Assembly: GCA_027681045.1 (NCBI GenBank)
Contig: JAQDCK010000004.1
Coordinates: 1-64,000 of the forward strand
DNA length: 64,000 nt
Source of the DNA: Lactobacillaceae bacterium AF64-9pH9TA
Lineage (GTDB): Bacteria; Bacillota; Bacilli; Lactobacillales; Lactobacillaceae
Reading direction: 5' to 3'
Shown here: positions 25,520-34,071 of the stretch, piece after piece
Layout of the letters: each line of letters opens with the position of its first letter
Numbering within the stretch: position 1 is the first letter of the stretch
Made by a program: the position numbers and the translations under genes
Notes under the pieces: generated by a model
Seen by the model: the letters and a program-made list of their open reading frames with translations, nothing else
Databases searched by the model: none
What the model was told of the DNA's origin: nothing

Positions 25520-26263
25520 TTAGTGGTGGGAAGCACCGCTAGTTGCTTCTGGTTCAGCTGGCTTCTCTTCTTCCTTGGCAGCAGCTGCCTTGGTTGAAGG
25601 ACCAGTCTTAGCGTCTGGGTCAGAGTTGCGGCGGTAAGTTGCACCAGTTGAAGCGTCTGGGTCAACAACCAGCTTCTGGCCAGTTGATTCGCAGAAGTAC
25701 TTCACGAATGGGTAGATGTCTTGAACCCATTCGTAGATACCCATGTAGTTGCCTTCTTCGTCTTCCACTCTCTTGTAGTAGTGCAAAACGAGTTCAGTCA
25801 AGTTACCAGTTGGTACTGGCATCCAAACTGCATCATGGCCGCCTTCCTTGGTCCGCAGGGCATGAACGACCTTCTTGGCATTAGGGATAACGTCGCGGAT
25901 GTCTGGGTGAATAGTCCCCATAGTGTCACCAACTTGAGCTGGTACACGGCCGGCCTTCATCTTGTAGTTAGGGTCTTGCGGACGGTTGTACCACAGGAAT
26001 TGGTTGTTGTCGTCCACGAAAGTCAGTTCACCGAAAGTGTTGCGGAGCATCCAGTTAATTTGGTTAACAGTCAAAAGACCTGAGTCCAGCTTAACGTAGT
26101 CATCGCCTTCAGCGGCGCCAACCTTGGCAGCTGCCTTGTCCAGCCATTCAGGGTCGTTCTTTTCCAAGCCGTCAACAGTGTAGCGGCTGTGGCCAGTTGC
26201 TTCAAAGTCTTCCTTCAAGTATTCTTCAGGGTTCATGTCCTGCAGCCATTTTGGTTCTGCCAT
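25520..26263 (-). CDS. PAS-domain protein (DUF438-type PAS)
   Basis: A 247-residue soluble protein. The PAS domain spans about residues 65-185 and matches the PAS unit found at the C-terminus of DUF438 proteins (MLRNTFGELTFVDDNNQFLWYN, GTIHPDIRDVIPNAKKVVHAL, ELVLHYYKRVEDEEGNYMGI). The N-terminus and the Ala/Glu/Lys-rich tail (215-247) look disordered. No output domain is attached. It may sense a small ligand, redox state or haem, and act on a partner. AAGGAG precedes the ATG. It is monocistronic. Confidence 0.7.
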   Translation of the reverse strand: MAEPKWLQDMNPEEYLKEDFEATGHSRYTVDGLEKNDPEWLDKAAAKVGAAEGDDYVKLDSGLLTVNQINWMLRNTFGELTFVDDNNQFLWYNRPQDPNYKMKAGRVPAQVGDTMGTIHPDIRDVIPNAKKVVHALRTKEGGHDAVWMPVPTGNLTELVLHYYKRVEDEEGNYMGIYEWVQDIYPFVKYFCESTGQKLVVDPDASTGATYRRNSDPDAKTGPSTKAAAAKEEEKPAEPEATSGASHH

Positions 26264-26452
26264 AATTCAGTCTCCTTAAGTTCTTGCAACAAACTATTTT
26301 CTTTGTTTTCTTACTTACACTCTCTATTGTATCCTGTAAGCACTTACTTCGCAAGAGCAATATATCATATTTACTATATGCGCAAAAATAAATATTCCGC
26401 TTTTACTAAATCGAAAAGATTTTTAACATATATTTTACTGTATAAGTGCAAA

Positions 26453-26476
26453 CAAAAAGCCAGCTTAGGCTGGCTT
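26453..26476 (-). terminator. intrinsic terminator with the stop codon in its loop
   Basis: On the minus strand AAGCCAGC, then CTAA, then GCTGGCTT and TTTTG. The TAA of the ABC exporter gene (26467-26465) is in the loop, so the stem begins inside the coding sequence. Confidence 0.85.
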
Positions 26477-28060
26477 AACTTTGTTTAAAACAATAATCTG
26501 GTCGAACATGGCCTTTTCCACGTCCGAAATCTTGTGGGCGACTTCGATCACCGCTACCTTCGGGTTGCCCAATAAGGTCTCATGGATCTCCAAAGACAGG
26601 CGGGGATCCAGGGCACTGGTGGCTTCGTCAGCCAGCAGGATTGGCCGGCCGGACAAGAGGGCCCGGGCAATTTCCACCCGCTGGATCTGCCCGCCGGAGA
26701 GGTTGTTGCCGTTCTCCCCAACCGGGTAATCCAAGCCGTTTTCCTGGATCAAGTCATCCAGGCCCGCTTCATGGCAGGCCATGAGCAGCTGTTCTTCATC
26801 CACCTGCCGGCCCATAGTCACGTTAAAGCGGAGGGTATCGTCAAACATGAAAGGCTTCTGGTTGACGTAGGAGTAGAAGTTGTGGGCCTTATACCAGTCC
26901 CCTGTCACTTCTTCACCGTTGATCAGGATTTCACCATGGCTTGGCGTGTAGATACCCAACATGAGGCGCAAGAGGGTGGTCTTCCCCCAGCCGGACGGGG
27001 CCATCAAGAGGATCTTTTCCCCCGGCTTGACCTTGATGTTCACGTGTTCAAAAATCTGCCGCTTGCTGTGCTTGGTCACGTAGGCCACGTCCTGGATTTC
27101 CATGCCGTCAAAGTGGTCGACCGGGTAATTGTCGTCTTTTTGCACGTAGTTGAGGGCCCGCTGGGTTCTCTGCCACATCGGCACGGTTGACTTGACCTGG
27201 TTGAATTCGTTAAACAAGGTGACCACCGGGCTGATGAAATTGATGGCCAAGTCGACCATCATGACCAGGGTTCCGACCGCCAGCCGCCCCTGCATCATCA
27301 TGATCCCGCCGATCGTACAGGGAATGATGAAGCAGAAAAGTTCAGCCGCTGAGTAGATCAATTCCAGGGCCCAGGCCTGGGTCAAGGTCATGTTCCGAAG
27401 GGCAGTTTCCATGTCCCCGGCAGCCCCCACCGCCCGCTTGACGATATTGGTGCGGACGTTGTAGAGCCGGGCTGACTGGGCCCCGTTCAAGCTGTCTGAC
27501 ACGTACTGGGTGTAGACGGCGTTCTTCTGGGTCCAGATCCGGGACTTCTTGGTGATGATCTTGCTGGTAATCATCTGCACGCCGGCCGGAGCCAGAGTCG
27601 CCACGATAAAGACCAGGGTCATTTCCCAGGAGTTATATAAAGCAAAGGCCAAAGAGCCCACGAAAGTCAAACTTTGGTAGATGATGTCCAACTGGGCCGT
27701 GACCCGGTTGGTTTCGATCTGCTTTAAGTCGTTGGTCATGAAACTCAGCCCGTCCTTAGTGTCCAGGCTGTTTTGGTCGATCAGGTAGCGGAGGTTGGCC
27801 TCTTTCAAGGTCATGTTCACGCTTCTGATAATGTTCATTTTGGTCGTTTCATAAAAGAAATTGCTGGCCATGAACAAAAGCTGGCCCCCGGCCGTCAAGG
27901 CCGCGAAGCCGACCAGGCGGCCGTAATCAGCCTTGCCGGAAGAGGCAATGTTCAACATGACCTTGAGCATGTAGGCCACGAATAAAACATTACAGGCCTT
28001 GATGGCGGCCAGGAAGGTGAATAGGGCGACCTGGCTTTTCCGTGCGTATTTGAGACTCAT
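26465..28060 (-). CDS. ABC transporter, fused permease and ATPase (exporter type)
   Basis: About 531 residues from the ATG at 28060, which has AGAGAGG in front; the frame is open further upstream but the extra part has no ribosome site. An exporter-type membrane domain with about six helices covers residues 10-290. The ATPase follows with Walker A APSGWGKTTLL (near 365), signature LSGGQIQRVEIARAL (near 460), Walker B ILLADEATSALD and the H-loop in VIEVAHK. It probably works as a dimer. The cargo is unknown. It diverges from the gene at 28213. Confidence 0.88.
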   Translation of the reverse strand: MSLKYARKSQVALFTFLAAIKACNVLFVAYMLKVMLNIASSGKADYGRLVGFAALTAGGQLLFMASNFFYETTKMNIIRSVNMTLKEANLRYLIDQNSLDTKDGLSFMTNDLKQIETNRVTAQLDIIYQSLTFVGSLAFALYNSWEMTLVFIVATLAPAGVQMITSKIITKKSRIWTQKNAVYTQYVSDSLNGAQSARLYNVRTNIVKRAVGAAGDMETALRNMTLTQAWALELIYSAAELFCFIIPCTIGGIMMMQGRLAVGTLVMMVDLAINFISPVVTLFNEFNQVKSTVPMWQRTQRALNYVQKDDNYPVDHFDGMEIQDVAYVTKHSKRQIFEHVNIKVKPGEKILLMAPSGWGKTTLLRLMLGIYTPSHGEILINGEEVTGDWYKAHNFYSYVNQKPFMFDDTLRFNVTMGRQVDEEQLLMACHEAGLDDLIQENGLDYPVGENGNNLSGGQIQRVEIARALLSGRPILLADEATSALDPRLSLEIHETLLGNPKVAVIEVAHKISDVEKAMFDQIIVLNKVKPA

Positions 28061-28212
28061 TGGATAATCCCTCTCTTTCATAAACATTATAGCAATCTTT
28101 CCTATTTTTGCCGCCAGCATTGATATAATTAAGATAATCCTAAGAAAGTAAAATCTTGCTAAAGGGCTTTTCCATAAAGTCATTTATCGTTTTTAAAAAG
28201 AAAAGAGAAAAA

Positions 28213-29280
28213 ATGAAATTAGTTGAACTGCATACCAAAGCCGACCAATTATCCGGTAGCTACTATCTGGGCTACCTGGTCTACCAAAGCGCGGACGCGA
28301 CCACCCTCATCAGCCTGGACGACGACGCCAATGCTGGCGGGGTCTTGGTCATCAATAAGCAGGACATCCTGGCCAGCGTCGACGAATCCCCCAGCCTGGC
28401 CTACTGCCAGCGCCTGATCGATGAAGGCAAGTCGACCGACCCCTTCGCCCTCATGCCCCTCAACCAGGAGCTCTTGAAAACGCCTTTGACCAGCCTTAGC
28501 GCGGCCAGCCAAGCCGCATTGGAGAAGGACCTGGTTGTCAATATCACCTTAACCAGCGGGATCGTTTACACCGGCATTATCGCCTTAGCCGGTCCTGCTG
28601 AAATCCAGTTGAAGCAGATCGGGGATGACTACGAGCTGGACCCTCTCTGCCTGGTCATCCCCCTGTCTGCCATCTCCAGCCTGGAATTAAACGCTCCTTT
28701 AAACAAGCTCTGGAAAAAGTACCAGGCAGTCAAAGAGCAGTTTGCCGGCCAGAATCCCTACGGCTTAGTTGAACTTTACCTGGACTGGCTGGATGACGCC
28801 CGCTTTGGCAGCTGCCTTTTGGGCCGGGTCCTGGACCAAAGTGACCAGTTCTTGCTTTTTGAAAGCTTGAATGACTATGGCCAATTAGAATCCATCTGCC
28901 TGGTCAACAGAGAAGACGTGGTTCATGAATCAGTAAATTCCGCGGCTATCGACTTCTCCAGCTTCCTGGTGGCCTACAACCAGAAAAATGAAATTTTTGA
29001 TCCGGGCCACTTGGGCAAATTAGCCCAGTCCTTAGACCATGTCCCAACTGTCCGGGAAGTGATTGAAAAAGCCGGCAAGCAACTGGTCAGCGTTGACGAC
29101 TATGAATTAGCCGGGGAAAACCTGGGCTACGTGACCGCGGTAGACGAAGCAGGCTTCACCATTGAGGACCCGGAAAGCGGGCAGGAAGTCAGCCACCTTT
29201 TTGAAAACGTCTGTGCCTTGGACTTAGCCAGCACCGAGCTGGAAAAAATGCGGGAATTCCTGGCGGCCCAAAACCAGTAG
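28213..29280 (+). CDS. protein of unknown function made of four similar beta-rich repeats
   Basis: 355 residues from the ATG at 28213 (a shorter start than the open frame allows; GAAAAGAG precedes it). I do not recognise the family. Four units of about 45-50 residues share the pattern G-hydrophobic-V, a short strand, then a run ending in vvi/lvi and a small acidic turn: SYYLGYLVYQSADATTLISL, IVYTGIIALAGPAEIQLKQI, SCLLGRVLDQSDQFLLFESL and ENLGYVTAVDEAGFTIEDPE. This layout recalls small SH3- or Sm-like barrels, but that is a guess. It lies between the ABC exporter (divergent) and pepI. Confidence 0.65.
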   Translation: MKLVELHTKADQLSGSYYLGYLVYQSADATTLISLDDDANAGGVLVINKQDILASVDESPSLAYCQRLIDEGKSTDPFALMPLNQELLKTPLTSLSAASQAALEKDLVVNITLTSGIVYTGIIALAGPAEIQLKQIGDDYELDPLCLVIPLSAISSLELNAPLNKLWKKYQAVKEQFAGQNPYGLVELYLDWLDDARFGSCLLGRVLDQSDQFLLFESLNDYGQLESICLVNREDVVHESVNSAAIDFSSFLVAYNQKNEIFDPGHLGKLAQSLDHVPTVREVIEKAGKQLVSVDDYELAGENLGYVTAVDEAGFTIEDPESGQEVSHLFENVCALDLASTELEKMREFLAAQNQ

Positions 29281-29347
29281 GAAAATAAGGCATATAATAT
29301 ATTAAGGCATTTACTGAACTAGATAGTTATAGTTAGGAGATTTTCCA

Positions 29348-30262
29348 ATGAAACAAGGAACGACGATTTTGACTTTGGACAATGGCTACCATCTTTGGAC
29401 CAATACCCAAGGGACGGGTGACATCCACCTGCTCTGCCTGCACGGGGGCCCGGGCGGCAACCACGAATACTGGGAAGACACGGCTGAACAATTAAAGAAG
29501 CAGGGCTTGAACGTCCAGGTCCACATGTACGACCAGCTGGGCTCCCTTTATTCTGACCAGCCGGACTACAGCGACCCGAAGATCGCGGACAAGTACCTGA
29601 CTTACGAATACTTCCTGGACGAAGTTGAAGAAGTCCGGCAGAAGCTGGGTATCGATAACTTCTACTTGATCGGGCAAAGCTGGGGCGGCCTTTTGGTCCA
29701 GGAATACGCAGTTAAGTACGGTGACCACTTGAAGGGGGCCATCATCTCCTCCATGGTTGACGACATCGACGAATACGTGGCCGCGGTCAACCGCCGCCGG
29801 CAAGAAGTCCTGCCGCAGACCGAAATCGACTTCATGCACGAATGCGAAGCAAAGAACGATTACGCCAACCAGCGCTACCAAGATGACGTGCAGATTTTGA
29901 ACATCAACTTCGTTGACCGCAAGCAGCCTTCCAAGCTCTACCACCTGGGCAACCTGGGCGGCACGGCTGTTTACAACGCCTTCCAGGGCGACAACGAATT
30001 CGTCATCACGGGCAAATTGAAGGACTGGCACTTCAGAAGCGAACTACCAAAGATCAAGGTGCCAACCCTGCTGACTTTTGGCGAAGTGGAAACCATGCCC
30101 CTGGAAACGGCCAGAACCATGCAGAAGCTGATTCCTAACTCCCGCCTGGTGACTACTCCTAATGGCGGCCACCACCACATGGTCGACAACCCGGATGTCT
30201 ACTACAAGCACCTGGCTGATTTCATCAAGGAAGTTGAAGCTGGCACTTTCCAAGGCGAATAA
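29348..30262 (+). CDS. pepI: proline iminopeptidase PepI
   Basis: A 304-residue alpha/beta hydrolase of the prolyl-aminopeptidase family. HGGPGG is at residues 32-37, the nucleophile Ser is in GQSWGG near 107, the acid lies in LLTFGEVETM and the His in NGGHHHMVDNP near 278. It removes N-terminal proline from peptides in the cytosol. It differs clearly in sequence from PepIP at 18157, so the window holds two members of the activity. TATAAT at about 29293 and AGGAG before the ATG give it its own promoter, and a terminator follows. Confidence 0.92.
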   Translation: MKQGTTILTLDNGYHLWTNTQGTGDIHLLCLHGGPGGNHEYWEDTAEQLKKQGLNVQVHMYDQLGSLYSDQPDYSDPKIADKYLTYEYFLDEVEEVRQKLGIDNFYLIGQSWGGLLVQEYAVKYGDHLKGAIISSMVDDIDEYVAAVNRRRQEVLPQTEIDFMHECEAKNDYANQRYQDDVQILNINFVDRKQPSKLYHLGNLGGTAVYNAFQGDNEFVITGKLKDWHFRSELPKIKVPTLLTFGEVETMPLETARTMQKLIPNSRLVTTPNGGHHHMVDNPDVYYKHLADFIKEVEAGTFQGE

Positions 30263-30269
30263 GATTATG

Positions 30270-30297
30270 AAGTCCTCATTTTTGAGGGCTTTTTTTG
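30270..30297 (+). terminator. intrinsic terminator of pepI
   Basis: Stem AAGTCCTCA/TGAGGGCTT with a four-base T loop and a run of seven T. Confidence 0.85.
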
Positions 30298-30417
30298 TAA
30301 AAGAAATCTTAACCTTTGGTAAAAGATGCAAGTTGGAAAAGACTTCTGCCTTTAGCTTTTGCTCTTTTTCAAGTAAAATAGGCTAATACTAATCAGAAGC
30401 ATTTAGGAGGCAAAAAT

Positions 30418-31239
30418 TTGACAATCGGTAAAGAACTACAGAAACAGCGCCGCGCCAAGCAGCTCAGCCTGGAAGCCGTTAGTCAAACCCTGCAGGTCGA
30501 CCAGGCGACTCTGCAAAAGATTGAAGCCGATGATTTCCAAGGCTTAAACCCAGTCCTGGTCAGAAGTTGCATCCGGCAATACGCCAGCCTGCTGGGTTTA
30601 GACGGGGCAAAGCTGCTCGACCAGTTTACTGAGCCGGCCGCCGCCGGCAAGGACATTCCGCTTGCTAATGCCCAAGCCGCTAAGCCAGCTAGTCCAGTTA
30701 AAGAGAAGGTAACTGAAGTCCGGGCCGCTAATCCGGCTCCGGTTAAGGAGGCCAGCCCGGCCGGCAAGGCCAAGGAAATTTTGAACAAGAGCAAGGTTCC
30801 ACATGGCTTCAAGGCAATTTTTAAATTCTTTGACGCCATCAATTTGGACAAGCTCTTGAAGATCGGGATCTGGGTCATCTTGGGCCTGGCCGTGGTCGGG
30901 TCCGTAGCCGGCGGCTTCGGTGCCCTGGCTTCTAAAGCCACCAGCATTTCCCGCTCATCCAGCTCCTCCTCATCATCTTCTTCATCATCTAAGCCGGAGC
31001 AAGATGATTCCGCTAAGCCTGATGAAAGCAAGCCAAGCCATGATGACCAGCAGAGCCACAGCCAAAGTGAAGAGAAGCAGGCAAGTTCTTCCAGCCAAGA
31101 GCAGAGCCAAGCAAGCTCTGCAAGTTCTGCCAGCTCTTCTAGTTCCGCGGCCAGCTCTTCTAGCCAGGAAAAAAGCAGCCAGGAAGCTTCCTCTAGCAGC
31201 CAGTCAAGCACTGACACGACGACTGATACAAACAAATAA
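30418..31239 (+). CDS. RodZ-like helix-turn-helix membrane protein with serine-rich tail
   Basis: 273 residues from a TTG start placed 7 bases after AGGAGG. Residues 1-75 form the RodZ-type helix-turn-helix (IGKELQKQRRAKQLSLEAVS, NPVLVRSCIRQYASLLGL). A linker follows, then one membrane helix near residues 140-165. The outside part, about 100 residues, is almost pure Ser, Gln, Glu and Lys with a poly-Ser run, instead of the beta domain (DUF4115) of standard RodZ. RodZ links the MreB cytoskeleton to the wall machinery in rods. The family assignment rests on the N-terminus. The tail may act as a wall-spanning spacer. Confidence 0.8.
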   Translation: MTIGKELQKQRRAKQLSLEAVSQTLQVDQATLQKIEADDFQGLNPVLVRSCIRQYASLLGLDGAKLLDQFTEPAAAGKDIPLANAQAAKPASPVKEKVTEVRAANPAPVKEASPAGKAKEILNKSKVPHGFKAIFKFFDAINLDKLLKIGIWVILGLAVVGSVAGGFGALASKATSISRSSSSSSSSSSSSKPEQDDSAKPDESKPSHDDQQSHSQSEEKQASSSSQEQSQASSASSASSSSSAASSSSQEKSSQEASSSSQSSTDTTTDTNK

Positions 31240-31248
31240 AGTGCATGC

Positions 31249-31277
31249 AAAAAGCGCCCGGGTAACCGGACGCTTTT
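31249..31277. terminator. bidirectional intrinsic terminator
   Basis: Stem AAAAGCG(C)CCGG/CCGG(A)CGCTTTT with a short loop, between the convergent RodZ-like and SGNH hydrolase genes. Confidence 0.82.
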
Positions 31278-31278
31278 C

Positions 31279-31848
31279 CTATGCCATCTTATTAATCTGG
31301 TCAGCCAGGACATCGGCCAGCCAGGAGATCCCTTTTTCGCTGTAGTGGAGGCCGTCTGCAATCATGAAGGAAGGCAGGTTCTTCAGCTTTTCCATCTTGT
31401 GGGTCAGGTCGAAGAAGAAGGAATTGGTCTTGCCGGCGTCTCTTTGCGCGATTTCGACGTACTCGTCCAGCTTCTCCAAGTCGTAGGCCGCGGCCATTTC
31501 CGGGTTCGTCAAATCCGGCATGGACGGAGCGAGAACCAGGGTATCGCTGGCCCTGGTTACCTTCTGGGCCTGCTTGATCAAGCTTTCCAGCCCTTCCTGG
31601 TAGTCATAGGCACTGCAGCCCCAGCTGGCGGCGTCGTTGGTCCCGTACTCTACGACCAAAATGTCGCAGGCAGGCAGACTGCCGACTCTGGGCAGGACGT
31701 CCTGGGCGCAGGCACCGCTGACCGAGATGTTCACGACCTCGTAAGCGTCTCCCAGCCGCTTGGCCAAGGCCTTGGTCAAACGGTCGGTATCCTTTTGCCC
31801 GTCATACGCGTTAAAAATTGAATCGCCAAAAAGCACGACTTTCTTCAT
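31279..31848 (-). CDS. SGNH/GDSL-type hydrolase
   Basis: 189 residues from the ATG at 31848; the frame is open upstream, but MKKVVLFGDSI is the usual beginning of the family and GGGTGAA precedes it. The nucleophile serine is in FGDSIF (residues 7-12), block III is EYGTNDA near 66-72, and the catalytic Asp-x-x-His is DGLHYS near 168-173. It cleaves an ester, such as an acetylated sugar or a lipid, in the cytosol. It is divergent from coaA. Confidence 0.85.
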   Translation of the reverse strand: MKKVVLFGDSIFNAYDGQKDTDRLTKALAKRLGDAYEVVNISVSGACAQDVLPRVGSLPACDILVVEYGTNDAASWGCSAYDYQEGLESLIKQAQKVTRASDTLVLAPSMPDLTNPEMAAAYDLEKLDEYVEIAQRDAGKTNSFFFDLTHKMEKLKNLPSFMIADGLHYSEKGISWLADVLADQINKMA

Positions 31849-31950
31849 CTGTTTCACCCATTTCTTTGAAAAATGAAGCTGGCATTTACCAGTTTCTCCT
31901 GCTTTTTCTACTATAATAGATAAAGAATGAGAAAAGGACAAGTAAAAAGA

Positions 31951-32865
31951 ATGCGAAACTATACTGAATTCAGCCGGCAAGCATGGGCGGCTTTAACCTC
32001 CAAGACCAAGCTGGCGGTGACCAATGAAGAGCTGGCCAAGGTCAAGTCTTTGGGTGACCAGCTGGACGTCAAGGACGTCGATGAAATCTACCAGACCCTG
32101 CTGAACTATATCCACCTGGCCTACCAAGCCAAGCGGCAAACGGCGACTAAGAAGGTAGAATTTTTGCAGCTGCCGGAAAGCAAGGTGCCTTATATTATCG
32201 GTATTTCCGGCTCAGTTGCCGTGGGCAAGTCCACGACTGCCCGCCTTTTGCAGCTGCTCTTGACCCGGTATTACCCGGACTTAAAGACCCAGATGATGAC
32301 TACTGATGGTTTCATCTACCCCAACCAGGAGCTGGAAAAGCGAAAGTTGATGCCCAGGAAGGGTTTCCCGGAAAGCTACAACATGCAGATGCTCAGAGAC
32401 TTCCTCCAGGACGTGGTCAGCGGGAAAAATGACGTTGTTTATCCCCTGTATTCCCAGGAATTAAGTGACATCGTCCCGGGCCGCTATGGCCATGTGGAAA
32501 AGCCCGACATCTTGATCATCGAAGGGATCAACACCCTGCAGCTGCCGGAAAGCGGCCAGCTGGTAACCAGTGACTTTTTTGATTTTTCAATTTATATCGA
32601 TGCGGAAGAAGACTTGATTGAAAAGTGGTATATGCAGCGCTTCAAGAAGATCATGAAAATGAAGAAGAATGACCCAAGCAACTTCTACTACAAGTTGGCC
32701 AACGGGCCGGAAGACGAGGCCCTGCGCCTGGCGGAAGAAACCTGGCAGATGGTCAACCTGGTCAACCTCCGCCAGTACATCGCCCCGACCAAGGAGCGGG
32801 CTAACTTAATCCTGCATAAGGTTGAAGGGCACTTGATTGACAAAATTTATCTTCGCGGCTTTTAA
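31951..32865 (+). CDS. coaA: pantothenate kinase, type I
   Basis: 304 residues from the ATG at 31951 (an ATG 24 bases upstream is in frame, but the family begins with this arrangement). It phosphorylates pantothenate, the first step to coenzyme A. The P-loop GISGSVAVGKSTTAR lies at residues 84-98, and MTTDGFIYPN and the IIEGINTLQLP segment follow as in CoaA. A TATAAT sequence lies about 35 bases upstream. The next gene, efp, is 53 bases downstream and has its own -10 box. Confidence 0.95.
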   Translation: MRNYTEFSRQAWAALTSKTKLAVTNEELAKVKSLGDQLDVKDVDEIYQTLLNYIHLAYQAKRQTATKKVEFLQLPESKVPYIIGISGSVAVGKSTTARLLQLLLTRYYPDLKTQMMTTDGFIYPNQELEKRKLMPRKGFPESYNMQMLRDFLQDVVSGKNDVVYPLYSQELSDIVPGRYGHVEKPDILIIEGINTLQLPESGQLVTSDFFDFSIYIDAEEDLIEKWYMQRFKKIMKMKKNDPSNFYYKLANGPEDEALRLAEETWQMVNLVNLRQYIAPTKERANLILHKVEGHLIDKIYLRGF

Positions 32866-32870
32866 GTCAA

Positions 32871-32879
32871 TGGTATAAT
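32871..32879 (+). promoter_or_regulatory. extended -10 promoter element of efp
   Basis: TGGTATAAT (TG-N-TATAAT) lies 40 bases before the efp start, just after the coaA stop. No good -35 box is present at 17 bases, as is usual for extended -10 promoters. Confidence 0.45.
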
Positions 32880-32918
32880 GAAGAACGGTGATAAAAAATT
32901 TATTAGGGAGATTTTTTT

Positions 32919-33476
32919 ATGCAAGCAATTGAATTGAAAAAAGGCATGATTTTTGACGATGGTGGCAAGCTGATGCTGGTTATGGCGGCTAACCACCACA
33001 AGCCAGGCAAGGGCAACACCGTTATGCAGATGGACCTGCGTGACGTCCGGGCCGGCAGCGTGATCCACAAGACCATGCGGCCAAGTGAAAAGATCGAGCT
33101 GGTCGAAGTCGTCAAGAAGAACGCCCAATACCTGTACGCTGAAGGCGACAGCTACAACTTCATGGACACAGAAACCTACGAACAATACGCTATTTCCGGC
33201 GACCAGCTGGGTGACGACGTCAAGTACCTGATGCCAAACATCGAAGTTATCCTGGAATTCACTGAAGACGGGGAACTTTTGGCAGTACAATTGCCATCAA
33301 CTGTTAACATGAAGGTTGTAGAAACCCAGCCAGGCATCAAGGGGGCAACCGCTGCTTCCGGCGGCAAGCCAGCTACTATGGAAACTGGCCTGGTTGTCAC
33401 TGTACCGGACTTCATCAACGAAGGCGACGAACTGGTCATCAACACCCTGGAAGGGACTTACAAGGGCCGGGCTTAA
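32919..33476 (+). CDS. efp: elongation factor P
   Basis: At 185 residues it has the standard length. EF-P binds the ribosome and rescues stalling at polyproline stretches. The three beta-barrel domains are recognisable. The tip loop in domain I reads HHKPGKGN around Lys31, the residue often modified in bacteria. The C-terminal signature VTVPDFINEGDELVINT is intact. TTAGGGAG precedes the ATG. Confidence 0.97.
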   Translation: MQAIELKKGMIFDDGGKLMLVMAANHHKPGKGNTVMQMDLRDVRAGSVIHKTMRPSEKIELVEVVKKNAQYLYAEGDSYNFMDTETYEQYAISGDQLGDDVKYLMPNIEVILEFTEDGELLAVQLPSTVNMKVVETQPGIKGATAASGGKPATMETGLVVTVPDFINEGDELVINTLEGTYKGRA

Positions 33477-33495
33477 GGCCGAAAAACAGTAAATG

Positions 33496-33524
33496 AAAAG
33501 CGCTCGATTGCTCGGGCGCTTTTT
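33496..33524 (+). terminator. intrinsic terminator of efp
   Basis: Stem AAAAGCGC(T)CGA/TCG(G)GCGCTTTT with loop TTGC and a T-run. Confidence 0.88.
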
Positions 33525-33622
33525 GCGTGCCGCTTAAACCGAAAAAATGACCACTTGCGCATCTGATCTTTCATTTTTACTTCATCTTCTTCATAATAAT
33601 ATCTGAAAAAGGGGGAGGAAAG

Positions 33623-34066
33623 ATGCAGGTAGATTTTAAACGAGACGACCAGCTAAAGGAAAATCAGCTCATTATCAAGGCTAAAGAACTGACGCCGGAA
33701 ATCAAGGCGGCCTTAGCTTTTTTGGAAGAGAAGCTGGCCCAGAAGATCACGGTCTATCAAGGTAGCGATGAAATCATCCTGCCCCTGGCCAGCATTCTCT
33801 TTTTTGAGACCAGCGACCGGCACGTCTGGGCCCATGACAGAGAAGGCAGCTACCTGGTCAAGCAGACCCTGAAGCAGCTGGAAGCCAGCCTGCCCAGCGA
33901 CTTTGACCGGGCCTCCAAGAGTGCCCTGGTCAACTGCCGGCAGGTCAATGCCGTCAAGCGGTCAATTACCGGCTGCGAACTCGGCTTTACCGCCTCTTAC
34001 AAGAAGATTTTCGTCTCCCGCCGCTACTATCAAACATTAATCAGCCATTTACACGAAATGAGGTAA
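33623..34066 (+). CDS. LytTR-type DNA-binding regulator
   Basis: A 147-residue protein without a response-regulator receiver domain. The LytTR domain covers about residues 45-147 (LPLASILFFETSDRHVWAHD, LKQLEASLPSDFDRASKSALVNCRQVN). A very strong site (GGGGGAGG) precedes the ATG. The next gene, a LiaF-like membrane protein, starts 5 bases later, so the pair is an operon. In related lactobacilli such LytTR proteins sit next to a membrane partner that may hold them inactive. Target genes are not visible. Confidence 0.85.
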   Translation: MQVDFKRDDQLKENQLIIKAKELTPEIKAALAFLEEKLAQKITVYQGSDEIILPLASILFFETSDRHVWAHDREGSYLVKQTLKQLEASLPSDFDRASKSALVNCRQVNAVKRSITGCELGFTASYKKIFVSRRYYQTLISHLHEMR

Positions 34067-34071
34067 GCATA

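Noticed and set aside
28061..28183. Longer N-terminus of the ABC exporter
   Set aside because: The ATG at 28060 has a proper ribosome site, and the extra frame would cover the promoter region of the divergent gene.
30483..31361. 292-codon frame antisense to the RodZ-like gene
   Set aside because: It is open only because Ser-rich codons read backwards lack stops; it starts inside the next gene and has no ribosome site.
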